Shown: positions 36,945 to 48,225, counted from the first letter of the stretch. The stretch: 64,000 nucleotides of DNA from Cognatundibacterium squillarum (GCF_014652435.1 NZ_BMYU01000008.1:99380-163379); one strand, 5' to 3'. The notes: a model not told the origin generated them from the letters alone. A program made the numbers and translations.

Positions 36945-38294
36945 TTAATGTAAGTGAACGTGTTCAGGATCATCACAGCAGTCATCGCTGGAATCTGTGA
37001 GCTGTCCAATAAGATAATCGACGATTGTCTCCGCGCCGATCAAAACCTGATTAGTTTCAGAGTTTTCAGCCCTAAGGGCCTTAACCGTTAAGTTGCCAGA
37101 AGCAAGCTCATCTTCACCGATGATAACTGCGTATGCGGCACCACTTGCATCGGCCTTCTTCATCTGAGACTTAAAGCTGCCACGGCCATTTATCGTTGAG
37201 CAATGAACAATTGCGTTAATTCCTGCATCACGCATGCGCTCCGCAGCAATAATCGCCTGCAATTGCGCTGCATCGGATTGATGTACAAGGTAAACATCGC
37301 ATTCAGCATTAACAGGCATGTCCGATGAAATTTTCAACAACTCCAGCAAGCGCTCAACCCCCATCGCAAAGCCGCATGCGGGCGTGAATTTTCCACCGAA
37401 TGTCGAAAACAATGAATCATAGCGACCACCGGCACACACCGTACCCTGAGCACCTAATTCATCAGTCACCCATTCAAACACCGTACGGTTGTAGTAATCC
37501 ATGCCGCGCACGAGGCGAGGATTGATTTTAAATGGCACGTTGTTCGCGTTCAAAATAGCCTGTACGCCGTTAAAGTGCGCCATAGACTCTTCACCAAGAT
37601 ATTCAATCAGTTTTGGCGCTGCATTTACCAAAGCCTGCATGGCAGGATTTTTAGTATCTAGAATCCGCAACGGATTAGAGTACAGACGTCGCTTTGCATC
37701 CTCATCAAGCAGCTCGGTGTGTTTTTCGAAATATTCGATCAGCGCTGCTCGGTGACGATTGCGCTCTTCCGCATCACCGATGGAATTAATTTCAAGGCGA
37801 ATATTCTGAAGCCCCAGGTCATCCCATAAACGCTGACACATTAAGATCATTTCGGCATCAATATCCGGACCTGAGAAGCCCAGCGCCTCCGCTCCAAACT
37901 GATGAAACTGACGGTAGCGTCCACGTTGCGGCTTTTCGTGACGGAACATTGGTCCGACATACCATAAACGCTTCGGACCATCATAGACGAGGTTATGCTC
38001 AATAGCCGCACGAACCACGCCAGCGGTACCTTCAGGACGCAAGGTAAGAAGATCTCCGTTCAGAGAATCCTGAAAAGAGTACATTTCCTTTTCAACAATA
38101 TCAGTAACTTCACCTAATCCGCGAGCAAATAATCCTGTCGGCTCGACAATTGGCGTGCGAATTTGCTGAAAACCATAGCCTTTCAGCACAGACTGAACAG
38201 TGTTTTCTAAAATTTCCCAAAGTGGCGCATCACTTGGGAGCATGTCATTCATTCCTTTGACACCAACAATTTTTTCTGCTTTTTTCTCTGACAT
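36945..38294 (-). CDS. hisS: Histidyl-tRNA synthetase
   Basis: HisS charges tRNA-His. From the ATG at 38294 it has 449 aa, with class II motif 1-2 regions ([36 protein letters not shown]), the HisRS-specific [16 protein letters not shown] and motif 3 [12 protein letters not shown], followed by the anticodon-binding domain (about 325-430). A TTG four codons upstream (38306) is possible but less likely. The extreme C-terminus is Asp/Cys/His-rich ([13 protein letters not shown]), an extension beyond the standard domain. Confidence 0.97.
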   Translation of the reverse strand: MSEKKAEKIVGVKGMNDMLPSDAPLWEILENTVQSVLKGYGFQQIRTPIVEPTGLFARGLGEVTDIVEKEMYSFQDSLNGDLLTLRPEGTAGVVRAAIEHNLVYDGPKRLWYVGPMFRHEKPQRGRYRQFHQFGAEALGFSGPDIDAEMILMCQRLWDDLGLQNIRLEINSIGDAEERNRHRAALIEYFEKHTELLDEDAKRRLYSNPLRILDTKNPAMQALVNAAPKLIEYLGEESMAHFNGVQAILNANNVPFKINPRLVRGMDYYNRTVFEWVTDELGAQGTVCAGGRYDSLFSTFGGKFTPACGFAMGVERLLELLKISSDMPVNAECDVYLVHQSDAAQLQAIIAAERMRDAGINAIVHCSTINGRGSFKSQMKKADASGAAYAVIIGEDELASGNLTVKALRAENSETNQVLIGAETIVDYLIGQLTDSSDDCCDDPEHVHLH

Positions 38295-38309
38295 TTGGAC
38301 ACTCAATTT

Positions 38310-39569
38310 CTACACTGAAGGCGACTTGGAATAGTTTTTCACAACATACTCCTGAACGATCTTCTGGAACTCACTTGCAATATTCTCACCACGCAGCGTT
38401 TTGAACTTTACACCATCAACAAACACTGGGGCAGCGGGCGACTCACCCGTTCCGGGAAGACTAATACCGATATTTGCGTGCTTAGACTCACCCGGCCCAT
38501 TGACAATACAACCCATAACTGCAACGTTCATATTTTCCACGCCTGGGAATTGCACTTTCCAGACCGGCATCTGATCACGTAAATATGTCTGGATATTATC
38601 AGCAAGCTCCTGAAATACTGTAGACGTCGTTCTGCCACATCCCGGACACGCGATAACCATCGGCGAAAATTTTCGCAAGCCCATAGTCTGCAAAATCTCC
38701 TGTGCAACATAGACTTCTTTACAGCGGTCGCCACCTGGCTCAGGTGTCAACGAAATCCGAATTGTGTCACCGATACCTTGCTGCATGAGCACAGAAAGTG
38801 CCGCTGTTGAAGCAACGATACCCTTAGAGCCCATACCTGCCTCTGTCAATCCAAGATGTAACGGGTATTGGCATCGGCGGGCAAGTTCTGTGTACACCGC
38901 GATTAGATCCTGAACCGCAGACACTTTACATGAAAGCACAATCTTGTCTGATGCAAGCCCGATTTCTTCAGCTTTAATTGCGCTTTCAATTGCCGAGGTG
39001 ATTAATGCTTCATACATTACGCCTTGCGCTGTCCACGGTTGCTCACGTCGAGCATTCTCATCCATGATACGAGCCAGCAAACTCTGATCTAAACTCCCCC
39101 AGTTCACACCGATTCGAATTGTTTTTTCGTATCGACATGCAATTTCTATCATCTTTGCAAATTGCAGATCTTTCTTTGCTCCCTGGCCAACATTTCCAGG
39201 ATTAATTCTGTACTTTGAGAGTGCTTGGGCGCAGTCAGGAAAATCATTCAGCAGCAAATGTCCGTTGTAGTGAAAATCTCCTACCAGCGGAACATCAATT
39301 CCCATCTTATCCAACTGACTGCGAATTTCAGGTACTGCCTTAGCAGCCTCCGGAGTATTCACTGTTAGTCGAACCATTTCCGAACCAGCGCGGGCAAGCT
39401 CTTTAATTTGAATCGCTGTCCCGATAACATCCGTAGTATCGGTATTCGTCATCGACTGTACGACAACAGGAGCCCCACCACCGATGATCACTTCTTTTTT
39501 GCCGTAACTCACTTTGGCCGCGAGGCGGGGCAAACGTTGGAGCGGTCCCGAAAAAATCTCAGTACTCAT
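38310..39569 (-). CDS. ispG: 4-hydroxy-3-methylbut-2-en-1-yl diphosphate synthase IspG
   Basis: IspG is the [4Fe-4S] enzyme of the non-mevalonate isoprenoid pathway that makes HMBPP. The 419-aa protein has an N-terminal TIM-barrel with [11 protein letters not shown] and [15 protein letters not shown], and a C-terminal domain with the cluster ligands ACPGCGRT and [10 protein letters not shown]. The longer betaproteobacterial form is typical. Its ATG overlaps the rodZ stop by 4 bp (ATGA). Confidence 0.98.
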   Translation of the reverse strand: MSTEIFSGPLQRLPRLAAKVSYGKKEVIIGGGAPVVVQSMTNTDTTDVIGTAIQIKELARAGSEMVRLTVNTPEAAKAVPEIRSQLDKMGIDVPLVGDFHYNGHLLLNDFPDCAQALSKYRINPGNVGQGAKKDLQFAKMIEIACRYEKTIRIGVNWGSLDQSLLARIMDENARREQPWTAQGVMYEALITSAIESAIKAEEIGLASDKIVLSCKVSAVQDLIAVYTELARRCQYPLHLGLTEAGMGSKGIVASTAALSVLMQQGIGDTIRISLTPEPGGDRCKEVYVAQEILQTMGLRKFSPMVIACPGCGRTTSTVFQELADNIQTYLRDQMPVWKVQFPGVENMNVAVMGCIVNGPGESKHANIGISLPGTGESPAAPVFVDGVKFKTLRGENIASEFQKIVQEYVVKNYSKSPSV

Positions 39570-40489
39570 TTATTAATTACCAAATTAGCGACATTCGTTT
39601 CCTTGGAAACAGGAAAACTATAGGGAGAACCTTTAACAAATACATCAACGCCTGCGGCATTGCCAATCTTCATATTCAAGCCATCGGCAATATCAAATTT
39701 TTCTTCACTACCGCTTTTCAGCAACTTGGAGTAAACCACTTGCCCGCTGAAGCCCTTGACCTGAAGCCAGGAATCTTCCCTTGCTCTTACAACAACCTGA
39801 GATTCGACATTAACTTTCAAGCCCTCTGCTGAACCAGATCCAGAAATTTCACCGAAATTAGCAACCGGACTTGCAACTTGATCACGACTCTCATGGGCAC
39901 GGAACGTATCTACTACTGTATCAGCCACCTGACTGGATTTCTCTCTTGATACTTCTGAAATCTTTGATTCCGCCGAAACAGAAGACGAAGCATTAACATC
40001 ATTTAAATTATGATGAAAATAGCCGTTTTTCTCCGCATATTGAAATAGCAAAAAAACAAATGCAATTACCGCGAGAATTGATGCACCCAATAGGTAACGC
40101 CAATTTCCAGAGCCAGATTTGTTTAAAAATCTTGCACTGGAATCAGAAAATGGTGTTGACAATGCTGGCTTTGCATCCCCGATTAAACTAACTGTCGTAA
40201 GCTCTGCAGGAAGCTTGTTGGCTATCTCATCCCAATCTATTCCGACAAACCGAGCATACGACCGGACAAAGCCACGCGCGATTGCTGGCGCGGGAAACTG
40301 AGACCACGAATCAGACTCAATCCAACCAACTTGCCTGATCGATATCTTCAACGCTTCGGCAACATGTTGAGCTGTTTTACTGGCATCTTCACGTCTACTG
40401 CGCAGATACGAACCTAAAGAACTCTCTTGGATTACCCCCGGCTTTTGCACCGTTTCGGAATGAATACCATTGAAACCAGGCTCACTCAT
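39566..40489 (-). CDS. rodZ: Cytoskeleton-associated protein RodZ
   Basis: RodZ anchors MreB to the inner membrane and helps set rod shape. The 307-aa product has an N-terminal Xre-type helix-turn-helix domain (about 27-95, [20 protein letters not shown]), one membrane helix (about 136-155, [20 protein letters not shown]), a Ser/Asp-rich linker and a C-terminal DUF4115 beta domain. The ATG at 40489 overlaps the pilW stop by 8 bp (ATGAGTGA), with AGGGG 7 nt upstream; a TTG one codon earlier is less likely. Confidence 0.95.
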   Translation of the reverse strand: MSEPGFNGIHSETVQKPGVIQESSLGSYLRSRREDASKTAQHVAEALKISIRQVGWIESDSWSQFPAPAIARGFVRSYARFVGIDWDEIANKLPAELTTVSLIGDAKPALSTPFSDSSARFLNKSGSGNWRYLLGASILAVIAFVFLLFQYAEKNGYFHHNLNDVNASSSVSAESKISEVSREKSSQVADTVVDTFRAHESRDQVASPVANFGEISGSGSAEGLKVNVESQVVVRAREDSWLQVKGFSGQVVYSKLLKSGSEEKFDIADGLNMKIGNAAGVDVFVKGSPYSFPVSKETNVANLVINK

Positions 40490-41288
40490 CAAATGCCCCT
40501 TTTTGCATTGACAAAAGCTCTTTCGATGATGGATGACGCTTTCTTAGCTGAGCGGCAAGCGAAGAAACAGCAGAGTCATCACCCAACTTACGCTCAATCT
40601 TAATCGCGAGCCACAAAACATCAGCAGCATAAATTTCCTGCTTCAGCACGCGCTGGATATAAAACCTTGCTTGTGAAAACTCACCTCTATCGAAGTAAAT
40701 TTTCGCCAGATTCGCATTTACGCCGGAATGAGAAGGATCAACCTTAAAACCTTGTGCAAAATATTTTTCCGCTAAAGCGGAGTCCTTCAATTTAAGGCTA
40801 CACAAGCCAGCGTTATTCAACGCCAATCCAGGTGTTGGGTACGTAGAATCGGCGATAACACGATCCAATAATTGCAGCCCACGCCTCTCACGGCCGGATT
40901 GACATAAGAACCAACCATAATTATTGAGGGTTTCCGACCTTCCTGGCTCGAGCTTCAGTGCATATTCAAAATTATCTTCTGCCAGCTGCTTTTCGCCCAT
41001 TTCCATAAAAACCAACGCCCTCACAACATAGGCATCCGTATTATCAGGTGCGACGATAAGAGCCTGACGGATTTCGTCCAACGCGACCTTGTACTGTCCC
41101 TGCTGGTAGTAACTTACAGCAAGCTGCAACCGGATTGCTGCGCGACGATGTAGCTCAGCCTTGTCAACGTTTTCCGACTGACTGTCCTTCTCAACATCCA
41201 GTCGCCCCTTTGTTGCGCAACCCGAAAATGAAAATGTTACAGACGCTAAGGTCAAAAACATCAGCATTCCAGCAAGTGTTCGTCTCAA
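40482..41288 (-). CDS. pilW: Type IV pilus biogenesis/stability lipoprotein PilW (PilF)
   Basis: PilW/PilF is an outer-membrane TPR lipoprotein that pilots or stabilises the type IV pilus secretin. The 268-aa protein has a lipoprotein signal with RR near the start and the lipobox FSGC (Cys at about 24). About five tetratricopeptide repeats follow (for example [20 protein letters not shown]). It starts with TTG, overlapping the rlmN stop by 4 bp (TTGA); the next ATG (41267) would lose the positive signal-peptide start. rlmN-pilW-rodZ-ispG-hisS is a conserved order. Confidence 0.93.
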   Translation of the reverse strand: MRRTLAGMLMFLTLASVTFSFSGCATKGRLDVEKDSQSENVDKAELHRRAAIRLQLAVSYYQQGQYKVALDEIRQALIVAPDNTDAYVVRALVFMEMGEKQLAEDNFEYALKLEPGRSETLNNYGWFLCQSGRERRGLQLLDRVIADSTYPTPGLALNNAGLCSLKLKDSALAEKYFAQGFKVDPSHSGVNANLAKIYFDRGEFSQARFYIQRVLKQEIYAADVLWLAIKIERKLGDDSAVSSLAAQLRKRHPSSKELLSMQKGAFDE

Positions 41289-42442
41289 GAGGATATCTCC
41301 ACAATTTTCCCGAAATTAGCACCAAATTTAGTCTGGTACTCAGCCATTTTCTGCATTCGCTCCTGAACCCTCGTGCGGTCACGAACATCCCCCGCCAACT
41401 GACCACAGGCAGCATCGATATCATCTCCCCTGGTTTTGCGAATCGTCGTAACCAGGCCCGCATCCAGGAGGATTTGCGAAAATGCTTTGATACGCACGTT
41501 GTTTGAACGCTTGAGACCAGATTCAGGAAATGGATTAAAGGGGATCAAGTTAAATTTGCACGGGACATCTTTTACAAGTGCAATTAACTCCCTAGCATGC
41601 AAATCAGTATCATTTACCCCATCCAACATGCAATACTCAAATGTAATAAAGTCTCTTGGCGCGAATTCCAAATAGCGCTTACAAGCCGCCATCAGCTCTT
41701 TCAGTGGGTACTTTTTATTTAACGGAACCAACACATCTCGCAAAGCATCATTTGACGCATGCAGGGAAACAGCAAGAGCAACGGGACACTCCTGCGCAAG
41801 CTTATCAATCATGGGAACGACACCGCTGGTAGAAACGGTCACCCGACGCCGGGATAATCCGTACGCATTATCATCCAGCATCAATTTTAACGCTGCCACA
41901 GTAGGGTCAAAATTAAGCAGCGGCTCCCCCATTCCCATCATAACTACATTAGTAATTTGCCTATCGCCTTTTGGTCCTGGCTGAACACCCTTCGATCGCC
42001 GCAGTTCAAACTCTGCCATCCAAAGTTGACCAATAATTTCAGACACCGATAAATTACGACTAAATCCCTGTTTCCCAGTTGAGCAAAACCGACAATTGAC
42101 AGCACAACCCGCCTGAGTGGATACACAAAGCGTACCACGAGTTTCCTCGGGGATATAAACCGTCTCCACAGCATTACCCTGACCAACATCGATCAACCAC
42201 TTGCGGGTACCATCAGAAGAAACGTGATCACTTATAGCAGACGGAGCGCGAACTTCGGCACAGCGAGACATTTTCTCACGCAATGACTTTGCAAGATCTG
42301 TCATTCGTGCAAAGTCAGACTCACCGAACTGATGAATCCATCGTTGCAACTGTTTAGCCCGAAATGCTTTTTCCCCCAATTCATCGCAATAAGCTATGAA
42401 TCCAGCCGGATCAAAATCGAGTAAATTAACAGGTGCAGTCAT
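41285..42442 (-). CDS. rlmN: Dual-specificity rRNA/tRNA (adenine-C2)-methyltransferase RlmN
   Basis: RlmN is a radical-SAM enzyme that methylates C2 of A2503 in 23S rRNA and A37 in some tRNAs. The 385-aa protein has the cluster motif CAVNCRFC, the [10 protein letters not shown] segment, and the catalytic Cys region near the C-terminus (DIDAACGQL). GGAGAGG precedes the ATG and is itself bordered by a 9-bp stem-loop (42456-42487). It overlaps pilW by 4 bp. Confidence 0.97.
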   Translation of the reverse strand: MTAPVNLLDFDPAGFIAYCDELGEKAFRAKQLQRWIHQFGESDFARMTDLAKSLREKMSRCAEVRAPSAISDHVSSDGTRKWLIDVGQGNAVETVYIPEETRGTLCVSTQAGCAVNCRFCSTGKQGFSRNLSVSEIIGQLWMAEFELRRSKGVQPGPKGDRQITNVVMMGMGEPLLNFDPTVAALKLMLDDNAYGLSRRRVTVSTSGVVPMIDKLAQECPVALAVSLHASNDALRDVLVPLNKKYPLKELMAACKRYLEFAPRDFITFEYCMLDGVNDTDLHARELIALVKDVPCKFNLIPFNPFPESGLKRSNNVRIKAFSQILLDAGLVTTIRKTRGDDIDAACGQLAGDVRDRTRVQERMQKMAEYQTKFGANFGKIVEISS

Positions 42443-42455
42443 ACAAAACCTCTCC

Positions 42456-42487
42456 GGCTCACCACCTATATCATTCGATGGTGAGCC
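42456..42487 (-). promoter_or_regulatory. Stem-loop abutting the rlmN ribosome-binding site
   Basis: GGCTCACCA (42456-42464) and TGGTGAGCC (42479-42487) form a perfect 9-bp stem with a 14-nt loop in the ndk-rlmN gap. No T-run follows on the minus strand; the rlmN ribosome-binding site begins immediately after it. Confidence 0.6.
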
Positions 42488-42517
42488 AACAAATTACTAC
42501 ATTACATCCAACTCAAA

Positions 42518-42943
42518 TTAACGAGAGTAGACGTTTAAAGCAGGAAAAAAATATGCAATCTCAACTGCTGCAGTTTCAGCAGCATCGGAACCATGAACAG
42601 CATTTGCATCGATACTGTCTGCGAAATCCGCACGAATAGTGCCTTTTTCAGCTTTCTTAGGGTCAGTCGCGCCCATGAGATCGCGATTTTTCAGAATCGC
42701 GCCTTCACCTTCCAATACCTGAATCATTACAGGACCGGAAACCATGAAGTCGACCAGATCTTTAAAGAATGGACGCTCACGGTGAACAGCATAGAAGCCT
42801 TCTGCTTCAGCACGAGATAACTGAACCATGCGAGCAGCCACTACTTTCAGGCCTGCACCTTCAAAACGGCTATAAATTTGACCGATAACATTTTTTGCAA
42901 CTGCATCTGGTTTAATGATGGATAAAGTACGTTCGATAGCCAT
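42518..42943 (-). CDS. ndk: Nucleoside diphosphate kinase
   Basis: Ndk transfers phosphate from ATP to nucleoside diphosphates through a phosphohistidine. The 141-aa product begins [15 protein letters not shown] and has the catalytic His in NAVHGSDA (His at about 117). The family length supports 42943; a frame from 42955 would add four residues before the ribosome-binding site GGAG. It heads the ndk-rlmN-pilW row. Confidence 0.98.
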   Translation of the reverse strand: MAIERTLSIIKPDAVAKNVIGQIYSRFEGAGLKVVAARMVQLSRAEAEGFYAVHRERPFFKDLVDFMVSGPVMIQVLEGEGAILKNRDLMGATDPKKAEKGTIRADFADSIDANAVHGSDAAETAAVEIAYFFPALNVYSR

Positions 42944-43064
42944 GAAAAACTCCAATAAAATGAATAAGTTAAGATAAATTCAAAAGAAATCATCCAACCT
43001 TAGATTTTAGCATGAATAGTGGCACAGATAAGATTGAGCGAGAAATTAAGCAATGAACAACCCA

Positions 43065-44396
43065 TTAACGATCAAAAACTGCCATGGATTCGACATGCGA
43101 TGTATGAGGGAACATGTTAACTACACCGGCTGCTTTCATTTTATACCCAGCCTCGGCGACCAGAATCCCTGCATCCCTCGCTAACGTTGACGGACTACAG
43201 GAGACGTAGACGATACGCTTAGGCAACCGGTCAGGCACTTCTCTAGAGATCGCCGCAAGCGCCTGACAAACAGCCTGCGCACCATCTCGAGGCGGATCAA
43301 TCAACATCCTGTCGAAACTCCCCAATCCCAGCAAATCTTTTGCATCTACTTCAAATAAATTGCGAGTTCCAAATGAAACTTTCTCTGCCAATCCATTAGC
43401 AATAGCATTTTCCATTGCTCGCTCAGTTAAGGCCTGACTACCCTCAATACCAACAACCTCTCTGGCAAGCGTAGCTATAGGCAACGTAAAATTTCCGATC
43501 CCGCAAAACAAATCTGCAACACGATCACCAGCCTGAATATCGAGCATTCTTAATGCCCTGGCAACCAGCACACGATTAATCTGATGATTTACCTGAGTAA
43601 AATCGGTGGGTTTAAACGGCATTTTTACGCCAAATTCCGGCAATAAATAATGAAGCTCTGGATCATTTGGATAGTACGGCTCCGCGGAATCTGGTCCTTT
43701 TGTTTGCAACCACCAATAAATCTTATGCCGATCAGCAAACTCCTTCAGCAAAACCTCATCTCTCTCAGTCAATGGAGCCATAATCCTCAACACCATTACT
43801 GTCTTGCCCTCACCGATCGCGAGTTCAATTTGCGGCAACTGCTCAACAATAGACAAAGATGAAATTAAATTACGAAGTGGCATTAACATGCCAGATACAT
43901 GCCGCGGCAAAATCTGACATGTCTCCATATTGGCCACATACCGAGATTTTTTCTCGTGAAATCCAACCAGCACCATCCCCTTTTTATGCACATTCCGCAC
44001 AGACAGCCTGGCCCTGAAGCGATAACCCCAAGTTGGCCCCTGAATCGGACGCAGGATAGTATCAGGGCGAACCTTACCAATATGCTTAAGATTATCTTCA
44101 AGTACCCTTTGCTTTACAGACACCTGCGCTGACGGCTCAAGATGCTGCATGGAACACCCACCACATACCCCAAAAAATTCACACTTTGGCTTCACCCGCT
44201 GTGACGAGGCAACATGCAACTCCGTCAACTCAGCGACCTCAAAACTATTTTTTTTCTTAAATGTACTGAACGAAACTCGCTCACCTGGCAATGCACCCTC
44301 AACAAATACAACCTTTCCCTGACTTCCATCTTCGTTAACCATGTGCCCGACACCACGGGCATCCATATCAAGTGACGAGATATTAATTGCGCTCAT
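43065..44396 (-). CDS. rlmD: 23S rRNA (uracil(1939)-C5)-methyltransferase RlmD
   Basis: RlmD (RumA) uses S-adenosylmethionine to methylate U1939 of 23S rRNA. The 443-aa product has an N-terminal TRAM domain, iron-sulfur ligands in CEFFGVCGGC (plus a later Cys), the SAM-binding DLFCGIGNFTLPIA, and the nucleophile in YVSCSPSTLARD. The ATG at 44396 matches the family; the upstream TTG frame is unneeded. A terminator hairpin sits only 8-32 nt before the start. Confidence 0.96.
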   Translation of the reverse strand: MSAINISSLDMDARGVGHMVNEDGSQGKVVFVEGALPGERVSFSTFKKKNSFEVAELTELHVASSQRVKPKCEFFGVCGGCSMQHLEPSAQVSVKQRVLEDNLKHIGKVRPDTILRPIQGPTWGYRFRARLSVRNVHKKGMVLVGFHEKKSRYVANMETCQILPRHVSGMLMPLRNLISSLSIVEQLPQIELAIGEGKTVMVLRIMAPLTERDEVLLKEFADRHKIYWWLQTKGPDSAEPYYPNDPELHYLLPEFGVKMPFKPTDFTQVNHQINRVLVARALRMLDIQAGDRVADLFCGIGNFTLPIATLAREVVGIEGSQALTERAMENAIANGLAEKVSFGTRNLFEVDAKDLLGLGSFDRMLIDPPRDGAQAVCQALAAISREVPDRLPKRIVYVSCSPSTLARDAGILVAEAGYKMKAAGVVNMFPHTSHVESMAVFDR

Positions 44397-44403
44397 AAAA
44401 ACC

Positions 44404-44428
44404 AAAAGCGGACGACCTACCGTCCGCT
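44404..44428 (-). terminator. Terminator after rpoS, directly before rlmD
   Basis: AGCGGACG and CGTCCGCT (44407-44414 with 44421-44428) form an 8-bp stem followed on the minus strand by TTTTGG. It is in the rpoS-rlmD gap and ends 8 nt before the rlmD start codon, so it may also control rlmD translation. Confidence 0.75.
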
Positions 44429-44490
44429 ACCTTTTGTTAAATAAAATCAGAATTATAGAGAATTAGAGATGGCGAACCAACCAGTGACAC

Positions 44491-45522
44491 TCAAATAAAT
44501 GCATCCCTACCAACCCCGCGTGACAAAAAAGTCCTCTTAAGTTTAATCAAAGCCTCTTGCTGAATCTGGCGGACACGTTCCCTGGTAATACCCATTTCAT
44601 CAGCAAGAGTTTCGAGTGTCGCGGGATCATCATTATCGAGACCAAACCGACGAATCACGACAATTCGCTGCTTATCCGGCAATTTTGATAACCAATCACG
44701 CACTAGTAACGCCATCTCATGATGCTCAGCACGTGAATCAGGCCCATCATCCGCATCACCAGGCAACATATCCATCAAACTTGACTGAGGGTCGTTATCC
44801 AGTGGCGTATCGAGTGATGCAGCGTGCTCGGACAGTGCCAGAATATCTTGAACCTCATCCACCGGCCTATCGACAAGCAAAGCAATATCTTCAAGATTTG
44901 CATCGCGCCCATCACTTCGCTGAGATTCGAGATGATATTTAGCCCGCAATATCTGATTCAACTCCCGAACCATATGCACAGGAAGGCGAATTGTTCGCGC
45001 CTGATTCATGATGGCTCGTTCGATACTTTGCCGAATCCACCAGGTTGCGTAAGTTGAAAAGCGAAAACCTCGCTCCGGCTCAAATTTATCGATCGCATGC
45101 ATTAAACCAAGGTTACCCTCCTCGATCATATCCAGCAGAGCAACCCCACGGTTAATGTAATGCTTCGCGATTGAGACAACCAGCCGCAGATTATGCTCTA
45201 TCATTTTTTGCCGCGCCTGAAAATTCCCCTGTTTAGCCAGGGTTGCGAAGTGCAACTCTTCTGCCGCATCAAATAAAGGTCTGGTTCCTATTTGATTTAA
45301 GTAAAACTGTGTAGTATCCGTAGAAAGCTCTGCTGCCAAAACACTTTTCAATTCATCGATCGGTGCCACAACCGTTGCTGCGGGCTCTGCAGCCTCATCC
45401 GAAGAATCTTCGTCACCGTCTGATTGCTCGCCAGCTTGCTCTAACAACGCAGGATCGTCCAAAAGGGAGTTCTCAACTGAAAACTCCCCCGACTCTGAAT
45501 CATGGTTTGCATTTTTTTGCAT
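44491..45522 (-). CDS. rpoS: RNA polymerase sigma factor RpoS
   Basis: RpoS is the general stress and stationary-phase sigma factor. From the ATG at 45522 it has 343 aa: an acidic N-terminus, region 1.2/2 ([40 protein letters not shown]), region 3, and region 4 with the helix-turn-helix [20 protein letters not shown]. The GTG four codons upstream lacks a separate site; GGTGAT before 45522 may serve. It follows nlpD by 124 nt. In E. coli the main rpoS promoter is inside nlpD; I cannot place it here. Confidence 0.97.
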   Translation of the reverse strand: MQKNANHDSESGEFSVENSLLDDPALLEQAGEQSDGDEDSSDEAAEPAATVVAPIDELKSVLAAELSTDTTQFYLNQIGTRPLFDAAEELHFATLAKQGNFQARQKMIEHNLRLVVSIAKHYINRGVALLDMIEEGNLGLMHAIDKFEPERGFRFSTYATWWIRQSIERAIMNQARTIRLPVHMVRELNQILRAKYHLESQRSDGRDANLEDIALLVDRPVDEVQDILALSEHAASLDTPLDNDPQSSLMDMLPGDADDGPDSRAEHHEMALLVRDWLSKLPDKQRIVVIRRFGLDNDDPATLETLADEMGITRERVRQIQQEALIKLKRTFLSRGVGRDAFI

Positions 45523-45646
45523 AATTATCACCACAGCAGTTCATCGGTTGGTCAAAGGGTGAACACCCCAGCTTTGTGATGCTTACTTGCAGATGAATCA
45601 TTACTTCGCAATCAGGTACAAATGCCCCTGACAAAACCATACTTAC

Positions 45647-46642
45647 TCAACGCGGCGGCAAGTATTTTGCCGGATCAACTGACTTCCCGTTCAATCTAAT
45701 TTCAAAATGCAGTTTTATAGTATCACTATCGGAATTGCCCATTTCAGCAATTTTTTGCCCCTTAGTGACGTTCTGACCTTCTTTCACAACTATTGTCTTA
45801 TTGTGAGCATACGCTGAGAGCAAATTGTTACTGTGACGCAATATAACCAAATTTCCATACCCTCGAATACCACTACCTACATACATTACTCGCCCAGTGC
45901 CTGCAGCATGAATGTCTTGCCCAAGCTTTCCTAAAAAATCGAGTCCTTTATTTTTTCCCTCATCAAATAATGCCGATGGCTTGGATTCCACTGGCCACAT
46001 CCAGTCAACACTATCAGACTCGACTGGAGGAGAATTTTCGCTCGGCTTTTCAGGATTCTTTGGAGGCGGGGTTACAGCGGTAGAAGGCAAAGTCTGCGGC
46101 GATAAAGACTGCTGCGAATCAACCTTCTGAAGCTCCGCATACGCAACCTCAGAATATGCCCGTTTATCGCCTTTTGGCGCCACCTTATTTGCAGCCCCCC
46201 CACCAACTCCGGTAACACTAGAATTTACCTGTAGCGGCCTCACCTCAGAAACTACCGGACTTGCAACTGGCGCAGTCTGTGCAGCACTAAGAGATGCAAC
46301 GGTTTCCGGAGGTGCAATTTTTAATACTTGATCTACTTTAATATCGTTTGGGTTCTTCAACCCATTCCACAAAACCAGATCTGTATAATTCCGTCCATGA
46401 TCAAGTGCAATTTTATATAGCGTATCACCACGCTTTACAACGTAAGTACCGCGAATTGGCTCCGCAGATTTCGGCTGGCTAGTTTTAACAGTTGGCACAA
46501 TCGGAATCACAACCGATTCTTGTGGAATCATGCTCCCACGCCTATCTTCAACAGGCGCCTGATGCGTCGTCGTTGAACATGCTGACAAAAAAAAGACGGT
46601 CACTACCGCCAATCCTGGAATATATGTATTAAATTTCAGCAT
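45647..46642 (-). CDS. nlpD: NlpD-like lipoprotein with LysM and degenerate M23 domain
   Basis: NlpD activates the cell-division amidase AmiC in the periplasm. The 331-aa protein has a lipoprotein signal (lipobox LSAC, Cys22), a LysM peptidoglycan-binding domain (about 66-109), a Pro/Ser-rich linker and a LytM/M23 domain (about 215-330). Two residues needed for M23 peptidase activity are changed: Asn231 replaces the first zinc His, and Lys310 replaces the first His of HxH. This fits an activator, not an enzyme. It lies between pcm and rpoS as usual. Confidence 0.95.
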   Translation of the reverse strand: MLKFNTYIPGLAVVTVFFLSACSTTTHQAPVEDRRGSMIPQESVVIPIVPTVKTSQPKSAEPIRGTYVVKRGDTLYKIALDHGRNYTDLVLWNGLKNPNDIKVDQVLKIAPPETVASLSAAQTAPVASPVVSEVRPLQVNSSVTGVGGGAANKVAPKGDKRAYSEVAYAELQKVDSQQSLSPQTLPSTAVTPPPKNPEKPSENSPPVESDSVDWMWPVESKPSALFDEGKNKGLDFLGKLGQDIHAAGTGRVMYVGSGIRGYGNLVILRHSNNLLSAYAHNKTIVVKEGQNVTKGQKIAEMGNSDSDTIKLHFEIRLNGKSVDPAKYLPPR

Positions 46643-46672
46643 CCTGAACTTTATATTAAATAACTAACAATT

Positions 46673-47491
46673 TCAGGTCACACCTGATCTCAACGGCACA
46701 AAATGACATTGTTCAATCTCAGTTGAACGCCATTCTGTCTGAGATATTCTCTCAATGAGCTGCAATATTTGTCTCTTTCCTCCGACAGGCGCGACCAAAC
46801 GCCCACCGATCTTTAGCTGCTGCAATAATTCCTCTGGAATCTCAATCCCGGCAGCTGCCAAAATAATGCCATCAAATGGTGCTATTAATTTCAACCCACC
46901 GCACCCATCACCATAATGGAGCCTGATATTTGCTATTCTCAACGGCCGTAAATTACTCTTTGCAAGATCATGTAAAGCCCGGATTCTCTCTATTGAAAAA
47001 ACTTCTTTCGATACAAGCGACAAAACTGCCGCCTGATAGCCGCAACCCGTTCCAACCTCGAGTACGCGGTCCAGATCCTTTCCAGCCCTCATCAACTCAA
47101 TCATTCTTGCAACAATATATGGCTGAGAGATAGTCTGATGATGTCCGATCGGCAGAGATGCATCGATATATGCCTGCCCAACCATTCCAGGCTCAAGAAA
47201 TGCATGACGAGGGATTGAAAGCATGGCATCCAGGACGATCCTATCCTTCACACCAAGCTGCGCAATCCTCTGCACCATCGCTTTGCGCAGCCCTTCGGGT
47301 ACCGGCTCTCGCTCAACTGATGCGACAACAGGAATCGGCGCCATGTTTTTTTGATGCAAATCGCGAATCTGACGGGAATTTTGCATCGCCGTTTGCCCGG
47401 AATACAAGGTATTTGCAATCGCTGAGGGCTTCCCACCCGTCTGTACAACCGACGAAAGTGATAATGGAAAGCGCTTTTCCGGAGACGTCAT
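46673..47491 (-). CDS. pcm: Protein-L-isoaspartate O-methyltransferase
   Basis: Pcm repairs isoaspartyl residues in aged proteins using S-adenosylmethionine. The 272-aa protein has the SAM-binding [18 protein letters not shown] (about 142-159) and the [17 protein letters not shown] substrate region, with GGRLVAPVG near the C-terminus. The first 60 residues form a basic Ser/Gln-rich extension absent from the E. coli enzyme (208 aa). Its ATG overlaps the surE stop by 4 bp (ATGA), so it could also be used as an internal-start form. Confidence 0.95.
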   Translation of the reverse strand: MTSPEKRFPLSLSSVVQTGGKPSAIANTLYSGQTAMQNSRQIRDLHQKNMAPIPVVASVEREPVPEGLRKAMVQRIAQLGVKDRIVLDAMLSIPRHAFLEPGMVGQAYIDASLPIGHHQTISQPYIVARMIELMRAGKDLDRVLEVGTGCGYQAAVLSLVSKEVFSIERIRALHDLAKSNLRPLRIANIRLHYGDGCGGLKLIAPFDGIILAAAGIEIPEELLQQLKIGGRLVAPVGGKRQILQLIERISQTEWRSTEIEQCHFVPLRSGVT

Positions 47492-48225
47492 AAACTATCC
47501 AATTCCAGATGCCGCAATTGTTCAAAGTGAGTCAAATCAATTTGCAACGGTGTTACTGAAACATATCGGTTTGCCACTATTGCAAAATCCGTATCGAAAC
47601 TACCGTCGTCAACACCACCGGGCGGCCCAATCCAGTACATATCTCGGCCTTTGGGGTCACTCATGCGAATGACTGGCTCAGAGCTGTGGCGCTTCCCCAA
47701 TCTAGCCTTACGCACACCCAGTATTTGGTTTATTGGTTGGTTTGGGATATTAACGTTTAACAGGTATCGTTTACCCAGTTCCGGAAATTGATGCTTAACA
47801 AGCTTAGCGGCGACTTGAGCCGCAGCATCCAGATGCATCCACCCTTTATCAACTTGTGAAAAAGCAATCGATGGAATTCCGAATAAGTAGCCTTCTGTAG
47901 CAGCCGCAACCGTACCGGAATAAAGTGTATCGTCTCCCAGATTTTGCCCCTGATTAATACCGGAAACAACAAGATCCGGCCTGACCTGCATAAGGCTGGT
48001 TAAAGCGATATGAACACAATCGGCAGGGGTACCATTCACAAAGTAAAAACCGTTAGAAGCTTGCTCAACAAAAAGAGGCCTATCTAACGTCAGCGCATTT
48101 GACGCGCCTGACCGGTTTGAGTCAGGTGCGACAACGGTAACATTCGCGAAACTCGAAAGTGCCTGAGATAATGCCAGCAATCCCGGCGCGAGATACCCGT
48201 CGTCATTACTAATCAAAATATTCAT
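47488..48225 (-). CDS. surE: 5'/3'-nucleotidase SurE
   Basis: SurE is a metal-dependent nucleotidase that cleaves nucleoside 5'- and 3'-monophosphates and is linked to stationary-phase survival. The 245-aa product begins [15 protein letters not shown], carrying the DD metal ligands, and has [25 protein letters not shown] and [18 protein letters not shown]. An ATG one codon earlier (48228) is also possible. It starts the surE-pcm-nlpD-rpoS series. Confidence 0.97.
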   Translation of the reverse strand: MNILISNDDGYLAPGLLALSQALSSFANVTVVAPDSNRSGASNALTLDRPLFVEQASNGFYFVNGTPADCVHIALTSLMQVRPDLVVSGINQGQNLGDDTLYSGTVAAATEGYLFGIPSIAFSQVDKGWMHLDAAAQVAAKLVKHQFPELGKRYLLNVNIPNQPINQILGVRKARLGKRHSSEPVIRMSDPKGRDMYWIGPPGGVDDGSFDTDFAIVANRYVSVTPLQIDLTHFEQLRHLELDSL

